The translations under genes and the position numbers were made by a program. The notes under the pieces are model-generated. The model saw only the letters and a list, made by a program, of their open reading frames with translations, searched no databases and was not told where the DNA came from. This document shows positions 24,717 to 34,201 of a stretch of 64,000 nt of DNA, piece by piece. How positions within the stretch are numbered: the first letter of the stretch is position 1; each line of letters begins with the position of its first letter. This stretch comes from Massilia yuzhufengensis (GTDB lineage Bacteria > Pseudomonadota > Gammaproteobacteria > Burkholderiales > Burkholderiaceae_D), in NCBI RefSeq assembly GCF_900112225.1, contig NZ_FOLD01000006.1:140881-204880 (forward strand). The letters are read 5' to 3'.

Positions 24717-27700
24717 CTATTCGCGCACCCGGCGCCAGCCGGCGCGGCGGGTCGGGATCACCGCCGCCGGCTTGTGGTCCTCGACCTTGGTTTCGCCGGT
24801 GGCGGTGGTGGCGATGGTCTTGGAGGCGCCGTTGGACAGGGTGATGTTGATGAAGCCGACCACGCCCGCATTGTTCGACAGGGTCTTGCCGGCGTATTCG
24901 CCCACCGCGCGCCCGGTGCACAGGTCCAGGCCATAGATGTTGGCGGTGCCGCCCACCGAGCACGACGAAGACGAGCTTGGGATGTTGGTGACCATGGTCA
25001 GCGTGCCCAGCACGATCTTCGGGTCGAGGTTGATGCGCTCGCCCGTATTGCGGTCGAAGTCGACATACCAGCCCGCCTGGGTGCCCAGGTCCACCTCGGG
25101 GCCGGCGATGGTGTAGGTGTCGCCCGCCGAGCCGGACACCTTGGTCAGCGTCTGCTTCGGCATCGCCGCCGCCGTGCGCCAGCTGGCCGCGCTGATCGCG
25201 GTGCCGCTGTCGCGCAGCACATAGGCCGACTGGACCGCCGTGTTGGCGACGTCGCCGATGTCGAGCAGGCGCCCGGTGCCGAAGGCCACCACGCGCTCGG
25301 CCGCCGCGGTGACGACGCCGTCGGTATTGGTGGTCTCGACCCGGCACAGGGCCACGTCGGGACGGGTCGTGATCGGCTGGGCGGCGCCGGCGTCGCCCAT
25401 CTTGATCATGCGCACCGTGCCCGGGCTGGTGAAGTCGAAACGCCACATCTGGCCCAGGTTGTCGCCGCCGTAGACGTAGGTCACCAGCGGGTCGGTGGAC
25501 GGGTTGGTGGTGATCGCCGTGATCTTGGCAAAGCCCGACGGCGTGGTCGTGCTGCCGGTATTGGTGGTGATGCGGTCCAGGACCTGGCCGGTGGCGACGT
25601 CCACCACGAACAGGTAGCCCTTGCCGCTGCCGCTATTGACGCCTTCCACGCCCGGGATGTTGTTGTAGGCCGAGGTCAGGAACACCACCCAGCGTTCGGC
25701 GCCGCTGGCGTTCTTCCACAGGCCGAACTGCGCGTTGCCGAAGGACAGGCCGATTTCGGGTTCATGGTTGATGCCGGCGCACACGGTGGCGTCGGCGCAC
25801 AGTTCCCACAGGGCGCGCGGCTGTTCCGGATTGGTGACGTCGAGCGCGTAGTAGCCGCGCCCGCCCGCATTCAGCCCCCCCACCAGCACCGTGCGCCATT
25901 CGCCGCCGATCTGCACGTCGGCCACTTCCGGCGAGCCATCCACCGTGTACTGGTGGTTCACGCCGTAGTTGATGCTGGCCTGGACCGGCAGCTTCTTCAT
26001 CGTGATGCGCGGCACGTAGGCCCACAGTTCTTCGCCGTCGTCCGAGGCGAACGCGTGCAGCATGCCGTCGTTGGCCGCCACGTACACGGCGCCGGCGCGC
26101 GAGGCGTGGGTCACCTTGAAGTCGTTGTAGCCGGCGCGGGTGTACATCTTGCGCGGATCGCGCACGAAGGCCGGCTTGGCCGACGCGATGTCGCCCAGCA
26201 CCAGCGGCACCGCCGCCGTCAAGCCCTGGGGAATGGTGTCCGAGACCGCGTAGGAACGCAGCACCGTATTGTCCGCGTACTGCTGCTGCCCGCGCAGCCA
26301 GTTGACGATGGTGGCGCCGCTGTTGACGATCGCCTGGTTGGCGCCGGACAGGTTGGCGCACTGCGACAGCAGGTTGCACTTGTTGTCGAACCAGCCGCGT
26401 TCCTGGGCATTCATGTCGGCGTAGTCGAAGTCCTTGAGCGACCCGGTGGTGTCGGTATCGAGCATCAGGATGCGGCGCGTGTCGCTGCTGCGGCCAACCT
26501 TGCGGCCGACGATGGTCGACGAATTCCATGCCTCGGCCGGCTCGACGATGCCGGTGACGATGTTGATCTTGCGCTTGGTGAGCTGGCCATACCATTTCAC
26601 GGTGGTGAAGGTGGCCGAGAAGATGTCATTGTCATACTGCGACACGTTCGGCGTCGAGGTCGCCGATGCGGCGGCGGCGCCGGCCTTGACTTCGATATTC
26701 GACAGCGCCGAGCGCAGGCCGGCCACCACCTGCAGCGGGTCGGAGGCCGAGAAGTACTTGCCGTGGCCGTTGATGGCCGCATGCCACAGGTCGTCCACCC
26801 GCGACTGGTAGGCGGCCGAGCCGCCGTTGTCGCCGGTCTTCGGGTCGGGCCAGACGTAGGCGCCGCCGCCGTTCCACGGGCAGCCGCTGGTCACGCCGGT
26901 GATCAGCTTGTAGAAGTCGCCGCCCACTTGGGCCGCGGTGTCGTAGTTCGGTTCGTAGTTCATGATGCCGTCCACGCCCAGGCCCAGCGTATAGGTCTTC
27001 ATGTGCAGGCGGGTGTTCTCGCCCGGCGCGGCCGGCACCAGGCCCGGCTTGGTCCAGTCTTCCATCGTCGGGCGCAGCGAGGTGGAGGTGGTGCTGGAGC
27101 CGCCGTTGTACCAGTACAGCGCGACGTCGGCCAGCGAATTGGCGCTCTGGGTCGACGGGTCGACGCAGCCCTTGGAGCGCTGGCAGAAGCGCGCCAGGTT
27201 TTCCGTATTGTCGTTGCTGACGACGTCCGCCGCGGCATTGCCGTTCCAGTAGCCGTCGGTGGTGACGATGGTGAAGTTCTGCTGGCAGGGGAACTTGACC
27301 ACCTGGTTGTCGCCCGTGTAATTGTAGGGATACTGGTTGGCGTACAGCTTGCCGATCGCGTGCAGGGCCTGGCGGATCGGGGTCGACTGGTTGCCGTTCA
27401 TCTCGTACAGGTTCTTGTACCAGGTGGTGCGGTGGGTGCCCGAGAATTTATCCGGGCGCGTCATCGCCCCTTCCGCCGCGGCGCTCGACAGCGAGGTCAG
27501 GCCGACGTTGTAGTTGTCGCTGATCGGCTGGAAGGCGTGGCCCACCGTGGTCTTCATCATCTGGTTGCGCGTCTTGTAGTAGGCGTACCAGTTGGCGAAG
27601 TTGGTCATTTCTTCGTCGTAGCTGCAGGCGGTGGCGGCGCTGCAGTCGATCCGGTTGCTGCCCTTCGGGTAGCTGGTGCGGGTCGAGACGATGTCGGTGC

Positions 27701-29342
27701 GCACGAAGACCGAGGCGCCCAGGTCGGTCGCGCTGGCCGGGATGCCGTCGCTCACCGCCGCCGTGATGCTGAAGCCGAGGTAGCCCGGCTTGCTGCTGTT
27801 ATTGGTCGGCAGGCTGACGCCGATGTTCTTGCCCTCGGCATCCGGGCCGGTATCGACCAGGCAGACCGTGGTGTTGGGCGCGGCCGAGCAGATCGTGCCG
27901 CTGCCGCTGGCGCCGCCGACGTAGGCGCGCACGGTGCCGCGGGTGCCGATCTGGTTGCGGATCGCCAGCGCCACCGCGGCGGCGTTGACGCCCCGGCCCA
28001 GGCTCAGGCTGGCGCTGAACATGTTCACGCCGCCGAAGGTCAGCTGGGACAGCACCTGGGTCTTGCTGGGGTTGGTGCTGCCGGTGATGGCCAGCAGCGC
28101 GGTGGACGAAGTGCCCGACGACACTTTCAGTTCGACGCCGGCGCGGCTGCCGTCCGACAGCAGGGTGCAATTGGGGACCGCCTTGCTGGTGGCGCCCGCC
28201 GGGCAGCTGATCGGCACCACCGCCACCACGTTGGTGGTGTCGAGGATGATGCCGAAGCTCGAGCAGGCCGGCACGCCGCCGCCGGTCGGCGTCTTGACGC
28301 AGGCGGTGTAGGGCTGGGCCAGGCCGGTCTTGGCGATGATCGAGGCCGCCACCGCATTGGCCACCGCCTGCTGCTTGGCGGCGGTGTTGGTGCCGCTGGC
28401 AGCGGTCACGCCCACGTTGGTGATCGTCGCCACGCTGTTGTCGGCATAGGTCGCCGTGACGCTGTTGAGCGTCATCGACGCGCTGCCGCTGGAGGCGCCG
28501 ATGGTGACGGTGCCGTACCATTCAGCGGGACGGTTCGGGTCGGAATAGCGCGGGTACTTGAAGTTGCCCACGTACTTGGCCTGGCAGTTGGTCAGCGCGC
28601 GCGAATCGCACCAGCGCACCCGGGCCGCGAACGGATAGCCGCTTGGCGCGGCCGCGTTCACCGCGGTGACGCGGCAGTTGGTCAGGCTGGCGTCGGTGCA
28701 GTACTCGGCGACGTTGATCAGGTAATAGTAGGGGTTGGCGGTGAAGCTGGCGGCCGTATACCGCTCGTCGCTCGGGAACAGGTAGCCGCTGCGGTTCTGG
28801 TTGCAGTTGTTGCCGTCGGTGTCGCACCACTTCAGGTCGGGGAAGCCGGTGACCAGGTTGGTCCTGGTACTGGACTGGCCCTGCAGGTCGACGGCGTTGA
28901 CGCCGAAGCCGTCGGTGGTGACCGAGGTCCAGTTGGTGGTGGTGGTGCGGTCCTGGCTGGCGTAGCTGCTGCCGTCCGCCTTCACGGGCGGGCTGTAGCG
29001 CACGCGCGGGTCGTAGTACTGCCGGTTGAAGTCGGGGCTGGCGAAGGGCGGGTCGCCGGCGCGGCAGCCGCGCGTGCTGCCGCCGGCCATGGTGGCGCGT
29101 CCGCGGCAGGTGCTGGTGTCGTCGACGTAGTCGGGCGTGAAGGTGCTGCTCATCGAGCCCGAGTTGTCGTACAGGAGCATCAGGTTCGGCTTGACCGTGC
29201 CGCTGCCGGTCATGTTCAACAGCGGCAGGTTGGCAATCGCGGTGGGCTCGGCGCGCGCCGGCAGGACCAGGCAGGCCAGCGCCAGCAGCGGAAGCAGCAC
29301 ACGACGTACACGATGCAGGTTGCGGGAAATAAGCCGGTTCAT
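24717..29342 (-). CDS. pilY1: Type IV pilus tip/assembly protein PilY1
   Basis: 1541 residues with a signal peptide (to about ARA, residue 31). A MIDAS motif DNSGS at 59-63 opens a von Willebrand A-like region interrupted by large cysteine-bearing inserts. The C-terminal half has the PilY1 beta-propeller features, including GAVYVAANDGMLHAFASDDG and later ALDVTNPEQPRALWEL. PilY1 sits at the pilus tip and works in adhesion, surface sensing and priming of assembly. It is the last gene of the minor-pilin operon, 42 bases after pilX. A GTG five codons upstream is an alternative start; a GGAA 5 bases before this ATG favours 29342. Confidence 0.93.
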   Translation of the reverse strand: MNRLISRNLHRVRRVLLPLLALACLVLPARAEPTAIANLPLLNMTGSGTVKPNLMLLYDNSGSMSSTFTPDYVDDTSTCRGRATMAGGSTRGCRAGDPPFASPDFNRQYYDPRVRYSPPVKADGSSYASQDRTTTTNWTSVTTDGFGVNAVDLQGQSSTRTNLVTGFPDLKWCDTDGNNCNQNRSGYLFPSDERYTAASFTANPYYYLINVAEYCTDASLTNCRVTAVNAAAPSGYPFAARVRWCDSRALTNCQAKYVGNFKYPRYSDPNRPAEWYGTVTIGASSGSASMTLNSVTATYADNSVATITNVGVTAASGTNTAAKQQAVANAVAASIIAKTGLAQPYTACVKTPTGGGVPACSSFGIILDTTNVVAVVPISCPAGATSKAVPNCTLLSDGSRAGVELKVSSGTSSTALLAITGSTNPSKTQVLSQLTFGGVNMFSASLSLGRGVNAAAVALAIRNQIGTRGTVRAYVGGASGSGTICSAAPNTTVCLVDTGPDAEGKNIGVSLPTNNSSKPGYLGFSITAAVSDGIPASATDLGASVFVRTDIVSTRTSYPKGSNRIDCSAATACSYDEEMTNFANWYAYYKTRNQMMKTTVGHAFQPISDNYNVGLTSLSSAAAEGAMTRPDKFSGTHRTTWYKNLYEMNGNQSTPIRQALHAIGKLYANQYPYNYTGDNQVVKFPCQQNFTIVTTDGYWNGNAAADVVSNDNTENLARFCQRSKGCVDPSTQSANSLADVALYWYNGGSSTTSTSLRPTMEDWTKPGLVPAAPGENTRLHMKTYTLGLGVDGIMNYEPNYDTAAQVGGDFYKLITGVTSGCPWNGGGAYVWPDPKTGDNGGSAAYQSRVDDLWHAAINGHGKYFSASDPLQVVAGLRSALSNIEVKAGAAAASATSTPNVSQYDNDIFSATFTTVKWYGQLTKRKINIVTGIVEPAEAWNSSTIVGRKVGRSSDTRRILMLDTDTTGSLKDFDYADMNAQERGWFDNKCNLLSQCANLSGANQAIVNSGATIVNWLRGQQQYADNTVLRSYAVSDTIPQGLTAAVPLVLGDIASAKPAFVRDPRKMYTRAGYNDFKVTHASRAGAVYVAANDGMLHAFASDDGEELWAYVPRITMKKLPVQASINYGVNHQYTVDGSPEVADVQIGGEWRTVLVGGLNAGGRGYYALDVTNPEQPRALWELCADATVCAGINHEPEIGLSFGNAQFGLWKNASGAERWVVFLTSAYNNIPGVEGVNSGSGKGYLFVVDVATGQVLDRITTNTGSTTTPSGFAKITAITTNPSTDPLVTYVYGGDNLGQMWRFDFTSPGTVRMIKMGDAGAAQPITTRPDVALCRVETTNTDGVVTAAAERVVAFGTGRLLDIGDVANTAVQSAYVLRDSGTAISAASWRTAAAMPKQTLTKVSGSAGDTYTIAGPEVDLGTQAGWYVDFDRNTGERINLDPKIVLGTLTMVTNIPSSSSSCSVGGTANIYGLDLCTGRAVGEYAGKTLSNNAGVVGFINITLSNGASKTIATTATGETKVEDHKPAAVIPTRRAGWRRVRE

Positions 29343-29384
29343 ACGCGTTCCGTTCACAAAATTGCGGCGTGCGGGGAAAAGCCC

Positions 29385-29972
29385 TCAGGCGCCGATCAGG
29401 ACCACCATCTGGGTGATCACGTTGCCGCCGCGCGGGCCGTCGATGCGCGCGGTGATCACATAGTGCAGCTGCGGCACGCTGGCATACAGCTGCGTGTCCG
29501 AGCTCAAGCTGTCGCCCATCCGCACCGTATTGCCGAGGGTCGAGGTGTTGGTGGCCGTCTGGACGCAGGCATTGAGCGGGTCGCTGAAGGCGACGTCGAG
29601 CTTGCACATGCGGTGGATGACGTAGCGCACCCGGTTGCCGTCGCCGTCGACCACCTCGCGCGCGCCGTCCCAGAAGCCGGCCGAGCGCACGGTCTGGCTG
29701 GTGTCGAGCGTGGCGCGGTAGCCCTGGGCCGGCGCATGGCTGTTGAGCTGGATGCGGCTGGTCCTGGCGGTCTGGCTGAGCCAGCGGAACCCCGTGTGCA
29801 GGCCGAAGTCGGCGGCGCGCGCCAGCGTGGCGTCATAGGCCAGGTTGGAGGCCGTCAGGGTGGTCGAATTGCTGGAGCGCAGCAGGTAGATGCTCGACAC
29901 CAGCATCACCAGCAGCATGATCAGCATGACCGGCAGCGCGACGCCGCCTTGTGCCTTCAAGGATGATGTCAT
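29385..29972 (-). CDS. pilX: Type IV pilus assembly protein PilX
   Basis: 195 residues. The N-terminus MTSSLKAQGGVALPVMLIMLLVML has the prepilin-like hydrophobic helix of PilX proteins (GGVALPVML, without the Glu5 of major pilins). The body is a small pilin-like domain with two cysteines. It overlaps pilW by 4 bp (ATGA). In related systems PilX, PilV, PilW and PilE with PilY1 form the priming complex in the inner membrane. The open frame continues upstream inside pilW in a non-homologous sequence. Confidence 0.85.
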   Translation of the reverse strand: MTSSLKAQGGVALPVMLIMLLVMLVSSIYLLRSSNSTTLTASNLAYDATLARAADFGLHTGFRWLSQTARTSRIQLNSHAPAQGYRATLDTSQTVRSAGFWDGAREVVDGDGNRVRYVIHRMCKLDVAFSDPLNACVQTATNTSTLGNTVRMGDSLSSDTQLYASVPQLHYVITARIDGPRGGNVITQMVVLIGA

Positions 29973-31165
29973 GATGCGGTCGGCCTCCAGCCCGCGTTGC
30001 GCAGCGGGACGATGGTTTCGAAGACGCGGTAGCGGTAGCAGCTCCAGTGCGCCGGATCGCCCTCGACCGCGACCGTGACCGGGTCGCCTTCCGGGTTGTC
30101 GGCGTCTGCGAAGATGCGCGGGCGTTCGGCGCGCGAGGCCGGAATGCTGCACTGGCCGGCGGCGGTGTCGGGCCGGTCCGGGTTCCTGGCGCGCGCCACC
30201 ACGGCAATGCGCAGTGCCGAGATGCGCTGGTAGTCGCCGGCGCTGCCGATGGTGCCGTCGCCGTCGGCGTCGATCATCTCGCCCGACCAGGACGACAGGC
30301 GCATGCCGTCTTCCGGCTTGAAGTCCTCGCCCACCCGGGTGTCGAAGGCGTATTGCGCCTTGAGCGAGACGATGTTGTCGGCCACCGGCTGCGAATCCGC
30401 GCCGGCGCCCTTCATGTCGGTGGAGCGCAGGCGCAGGAAGCCGCCTTCGACCGACCAGGTGCGGAAACCCAGGCTGGCGGCCGGCCCCAGGTTGTACAGG
30501 CGCGCCGCGCCGCCCTTGTACTGGGCGCCCAGCGAGCCGCTGTTGTAGCGGTTGCCGGAGCCGGCGATCATCACGTACTGCTGCGACGGCGGCGGCGGCA
30601 GGCTGCCGGCGTCGTTCGACACCTGGGCCAGCGAGCACTGCTCGCCCATGGTCTCCGGCGCGACCAGGATCACGTCGCCCTTGCCGAAGCCGTAGGGAAT
30701 GCGGTCGACGTCGATGCGGGTGCCGCCGATGTAGTCGCTGGTGATGCGCAGGGTGCCGGTGCCGCTGAACGAGCTGCCGGCATACAGGCTGATGCCGTCC
30801 GGGCCTTCGCCGCCGGGCTCGATGATCGCGGCGGCCAGCGGGCGCACGGTGGCGGCGCCGCGCGCGGCTTGCGCCATTTCGTAGCCGCCGCTGTCTTCCA
30901 TCACGGTGTCGCAGCCGACGATGAGCGGGTCGTTCAGGCCGAAGCCGGCATGCTCGGCGTCGCCGCTGATCGAGAACATCGCCAGCATCCCGTTCTGCAT
31001 CGAATCCGAGCCGCCCAGCGCGGCCCGCTTGTTGCGTTCGGAGTCGGTCATCAGGCGGGTGGCGAACAGCACCGCCAGCAGGCCGATGACGACGCTCACC
31101 ATCAGCTCGACCAGCGAGAAGCCGCCGGCGCGCGGGAAGCGAAGCGGGATGCGCACGGCGGTCAT
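29969..31165 (-). CDS. pilW: Type IV pilus minor pilin PilW
   Basis: 398 residues. Prepilin signature GGFSLVELM with Phe at +1 and Glu at +5 after the peptidase site, preceded by a short basic leader. The large C-terminal domain (about 350 residues) with cysteine pairs is usual for PilW. It overlaps pilV by 4 bp and pilX by 4 bp. The start at 31165 (MTAVRIPLRF) is set by the leader length. Confidence 0.9.
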   Translation of the reverse strand: MTAVRIPLRFPRAGGFSLVELMVSVVIGLLAVLFATRLMTDSERNKRAALGGSDSMQNGMLAMFSISGDAEHAGFGLNDPLIVGCDTVMEDSGGYEMAQAARGAATVRPLAAAIIEPGGEGPDGISLYAGSSFSGTGTLRITSDYIGGTRIDVDRIPYGFGKGDVILVAPETMGEQCSLAQVSNDAGSLPPPPSQQYVMIAGSGNRYNSGSLGAQYKGGAARLYNLGPAASLGFRTWSVEGGFLRLRSTDMKGAGADSQPVADNIVSLKAQYAFDTRVGEDFKPEDGMRLSSWSGEMIDADGDGTIGSAGDYQRISALRIAVVARARNPDRPDTAAGQCSIPASRAERPRIFADADNPEGDPVTVAVEGDPAHWSCYRYRVFETIVPLRNAGWRPTAS

Positions 31166-31608
31166 ATCGACCCCGCGAAATAGGAGGTGATGCGGTGGGT
31201 GTTGACCGGCGTGTCGGCCTTGCGCTGCCAGCTGATCGCGATGCGCACCTCGGTCGGCGCGGCGCTGGCGCCCGGCGCGACGGCGATCGCGATGGTGGCG
31301 CCGGGAATCAGCGCCGTGGTCTCGTCGTGCCACTCGGCCAGCCGCTCCGGCGGCTCGGCCCCGGCCGCCACCGCATATGCAGGCAGGTGCTCGAGGTCGG
31401 TGTTCATGATGCCGAGCAGCTTGTTGGCGGCGATGGTGGCTTCGGCGCGCATGCCGGCGTCGGCCAGCGCCGCGTACGAGCGCGCCTGCAGGCCGATGGT
31501 GCCGAGCAGGCCGATCGCCAGGATCACAGCGGCCAGGAGCGACTCGAGCAGTGCGATGCCGCGCTGGCGGCGCAGCCGGAATGGGATGGGTGGGCGTGGT
31601 CGGCTCAT
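31162..31608 (-). CDS. pilV: Type IV pilus minor pilin PilV
   Basis: 148 residues from MSRPRPPIPF. Prepilin signature RGIALLESLLAAVILAIGLLG, with cleavage after Gly and Glu at +5. The PilV domain is short. It overlaps fimT upstream (ATGA) and pilW downstream (ATGA), so translation is coupled along the operon. Confidence 0.88.
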   Translation of the reverse strand: MSRPRPPIPFRLRRQRGIALLESLLAAVILAIGLLGTIGLQARSYAALADAGMRAEATIAANKLLGIMNTDLEHLPAYAVAAGAEPPERLAEWHDETTALIPGATIAIAVAPGASAAPTEVRIAISWQRKADTPVNTHRITSYFAGSI

Positions 31609-32237
31609 TCGGGGCACCTGCGCGAATCGTCGGCGGCCACGTTCGGGTCGCATGTGGCGGCAACGCCGGCCAGGGTCAATACCACGCTGGCGGGGCGGAA
31701 CGGGGCTTCCTCAACGTCGACCGGGTCCAGGTCGATGCGCATCATGCGCGTGTCGGCCTGGGTGTCGACCCAGCCCAGCGGGGTGAAATAGACTTCCAGC
31801 GCGCCATCGGGGCCGGTACTCACGGCCAGCCGGTTGGTGCCGGGGAGCGACTCGGCGCTGCGCCCGATCGAGGTGAAGCCGTCGCCGGCGGCGCCCTCGG
31901 GCTTGACGGCGTCGGCCAGGGTCGACCAGTCGCCGGCGTCTTCATTGCAGGGCGTTTCCGGGGTCGGGAAGCAGACGTCGACCTGCCAGTCGTATTGGCC
32001 GCTGGCCGCGTTGCGCGTCAAGACCAGGCGGCTGGCGCTGTTCAGGGCCAGCGCCTTGGCGCGCGCCGTGCCGAGGCCTTCGGCGTAGAACTGGGTGGCG
32101 GCGGCGGCCTTGGTGGCGGCGACCCAGTCTGCCATGCGCGGCACGCCCACCGCCAGCAGCACGGCGAACACGGCCAGCGCGATCAGCGCCTCCACCAAGG
32201 TGAAGCCGCGCGCCAGGCGTGGGCTTACTGGGTGCAC
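31605..32237 (-). CDS. fimT: Type IV pilus minor pilin, FimT/GspH type
   Basis: 210 residues from a GTG start. AAGGAGG lies 4 bases upstream of the GTG, inside the last codons of pilE, whose stop it overlaps by 13 bp. The prepilin signature is RGFTLVEALIALAVFAVLLAVG. Globular GspH-like domain with two disulfide-capable cysteine pairs (CFPTPETPC, then CDPN...RRC). It probably belongs to the pilus priming complex. Confidence 0.87.
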   Translation of the reverse strand: MHPVSPRLARGFTLVEALIALAVFAVLLAVGVPRMADWVAATKAAAATQFYAEGLGTARAKALALNSASRLVLTRNAASGQYDWQVDVCFPTPETPCNEDAGDWSTLADAVKPEGAAGDGFTSIGRSAESLPGTNRLAVSTGPDGALEVYFTPLGWVDTQADTRMMRIDLDPVDVEEAPFRPASVVLTLAGVAATCDPNVAADDSRRCPE

Positions 32238-32656
32238 GTGCCCTCCTTGCGGTCGACCCAGCAGTCGTCGCTGCCGGTCCAGCCGTCCGGCACGCCGGTA
32301 GTGGCGCGCCTGCCGTTCTGGTCGATCGTGAAGACGAAACCGTCGGCCGTGCCCTGCCCGGTCGCCGTCACCAGGTAGGCGCTGGCGCTGGACTCGGTGA
32401 GCTCGTAGGCGAAGTTGTCGGAGTCCTTCGGCATCAGCTTGAGCGCAGCGGCGTCGAAACCGGCGTAGCTGCGGGTATTCGACCAGTGCTGCTCCATGCG
32501 CGGCTGCAGGCCGGCCAGGCCGGTGAAGGCCTCGGTCAGGCGCGCACGCATCATGTAGCCGTTGTACGACGGCAGGGCCACGGCAGTCAGGATGCCGATG
32601 ACGACCACCGTAATCATGATTTCAATGAGGGTAAAACCTGCCTGGCGCTTGATCAT
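32225..32656 (-). CDS. pilE: Type IV pilin PilE (minor pilin)
   Basis: 143 residues from MIKRQAGFTLIEIMI, the classic class IV prepilin leader with cleavage before Phe8 and Glu at +5. A long N-terminal helix is followed by a small head domain and a C-terminal cysteine pair (DDCW...GTC). GGAG precedes the ATG by 8 bases. As the first gene of the fimT-pilVWXY1 operon it is more likely the minor pilin PilE than the major pilin; the two look alike in sequence. Confidence 0.88.
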   Translation of the reverse strand: MIKRQAGFTLIEIMITVVVIGILTAVALPSYNGYMMRARLTEAFTGLAGLQPRMEQHWSNTRSYAGFDAAALKLMPKDSDNFAYELTESSASAYLVTATGQGTADGFVFTIDQNGRRATTGVPDGWTGSDDCWVDRKEGTCTQ

Positions 32657-32740
32657 GGACTGTTCTCCGAAGGATCCGGCGGACTGCCGGAATGTTTCCA
32701 TGTGGAATCATAACCTACGAAGCTTGCATTTCCCTGAGGA

Positions 32741-32762
32741 AATCCTGACAAAATCCTGACAA
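32741..32762 (-). promoter_or_regulatory. Perfect 11-bp tandem direct repeat upstream of pilE
   Basis: TTGTCAGGATT occurs twice head to tail on the minus strand, about 85-106 bases before the pilE ATG. Direct repeats with 11-bp period are the usual binding geometry of OmpR/PhoB-type response regulators, and such a regulator is encoded just upstream. A possible -10 (TATGAT) lies at 32707-32712. Regulatory role is inference. Confidence 0.5.
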
Positions 32763-32846
32763 ACGCACAGGTGGGTGGTCCGGTTTCACGACCGCGCGTT
32801 CAGCTCCCGGATGCGCAGCCGCGACGCGTGCCGGAGTCGAACGCGC

Positions 32847-32872
32847 GGTCGGCGGAGCCGACCACCCTACGG
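32847..32872. repeat. Palindrome of repeat family 2 at the end of the histidine kinase gene
   Basis: GGTCGGC (32847-32853), GGA, then GCCGACCACCCTACGG (32857-32872). The right arm matches the 22910-22925 arm at 15 of 16 bases. Read on the minus strand it ends the kinase gene with CCG TAG, so the repeat supplies the stop codon. Confidence 0.7.
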
Positions 32873-34201
32873 GAAGCGCACGGTAAAAGTGGAGCCGGTC
32901 CCGTCCGGACCGCTCGACAAGGCCACTTCGGCCCCGTGCGCGTCGGCGATATCGCGCACGATCGCCAGGCCCAGCCCGCTCCCGGTGCTGTGCTGGTCCA
33001 GCCGCACGAAGCGCTGGAACACCTGGCCGCGCTGTTCCGGCGGGATTCCGGGCCCGGAATCCTCGACCGCGAACAGGGCCCCGTCTGGCGTCGGGCGGCA
33101 GTGCACGGTGACGGTGCCGTGCTCCGGCGTGTAGCGCAGCGCGTTGTCGACCAGGTTGTCGACCAGGTCGCGCAGCATGTAGCGCTCGCCCACCACCCTG
33201 GCGGAGGCAAGTTCGAAGCCGAGGTCGATGTCCTTGCTGGCCGCCTGCTCGACGAAGGATTGCACCGCCTCGGTCACGATGGCGGCCAGGTCGAGCGGCG
33301 CCAGCTGGGCGCGCTCGAAGCGGTCGGGCCCGGCGCGCTCGAGCGAGAGCAGCTGGTTGGCCTGGCGGATCATGCGCTCGTTGGCGCGCAGCAGCAGCTC
33401 GACGGTGCGCTGGGTGTCGGGGTCGTCGCGGTGGCGCGTGGCCAGCCATTCGAGCTGCAGGCGCAGGCCGGCCAGGGGGGTGCGCAGCTGGTGGGCGACG
33501 TTGGCGCGGAAGTCGTCCTGCGCCCTGGCCCCGGCGGCGATCCGTCCGAGCAGCGCGTTGAAGGCGGTGACCAGCGGCGCCAGCTCGCGCGGCATGCCGG
33601 CGTCGTCCAGCGGCGCCAGGTCGCTGCTGCCGCGCGCATCGAGGCGCGCGCGCAGGCGGGCCAGCGGGGCCAGGCCGTTGCCGACCGAGAACCAGACCAG
33701 GCCCACCAGTGCCAGGCTGAACAGCACTTCGAGCAGCACCAGCGCGCGCACGATGGCGGCGCGCACCTGCTGGCGCTGGCTCAGGGTACGGGCGACGCCG
33801 ACCTCGACCGGCCCGCCGCTGGTGGTCACCAGCAGGCTGGCCACGCGCACCGGCTGCCCGTGCATGCTGGCGTCGCGCACTTGCGCGCCGTCCTCGCGGC
33901 GGGGAAAGGCGGCGTCGCCGGCCAGCACCCGCCCGCCGGTGTCGCGCACCACAAACCAGCTGGCGTCGGGCGAGCCCGCGCCGAGCACGCGGGCGGCGGC
34001 GCCCGGCACATCGGCCTGGACCACGCCCCCGTCCGGGCGCAGGCGCGCCGCCAGGCCGGTGGCGGCATCCAGCAATCCCTGGTCGAAGGCGAGCTGGGCG
34101 GGCGTCCAGGCCAGCAGGTAGGTGAGGCTGGCGGCCAGCAGGTTGAATACCAGGATGGGCGCGACCAGCCACTTGAGCAGGCGCAGCCGGATACTCGTCA
34201 C
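32867..34201 (-). CDS. Sensor histidine kinase, QseC/TctE type
   Basis: 444 residues from a GTG. Membrane segments at about 8-32 and 150-172 flank a periplasmic sensor of ~115 residues. HAMP follows, then HisKA with the phospho-accepting His237 (ANVAHQLRTPLAGL) and a HATPase_c domain with DNLVDNALRYTP, DSGPGIPPE and GSGLGLAIV boxes. The GTG overlaps the regulator stop (GTGA), so the two proteins are translationally coupled. The signal is unknown. Its position directly upstream of pilE in the same orientation suggests a link with the pilus operon. Confidence 0.92.
   Translation of the reverse strand: MTSIRLRLLKWLVAPILVFNLLAASLTYLLAWTPAQLAFDQGLLDAATGLAARLRPDGGVVQADVPGAAARVLGAGSPDASWFVVRDTGGRVLAGDAAFPRREDGAQVRDASMHGQPVRVASLLVTTSGGPVEVGVARTLSQRQQVRAAIVRALVLLEVLFSLALVGLVWFSVGNGLAPLARLRARLDARGSSDLAPLDDAGMPRELAPLVTAFNALLGRIAAGARAQDDFRANVAHQLRTPLAGLRLQLEWLATRHRDDPDTQRTVELLLRANERMIRQANQLLSLERAGPDRFERAQLAPLDLAAIVTEAVQSFVEQAASKDIDLGFELASARVVGERYMLRDLVDNLVDNALRYTPEHGTVTVHCRPTPDGALFAVEDSGPGIPPEQRGQVFQRFVRLDQHSTGSGLGLAIVRDIADAHGAEVALSSGPDGTGSTFTVRFP

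Noticed and set aside
22959..29966. A 2335-codon open frame on the plus strand, antisense to prfC, pilY1 and pilX
   Set aside because: It is an artefact of high GC and strong codon bias opposite real genes; its product is low-complexity (His, Gly, Val, Ala, Arg) with no family pattern.
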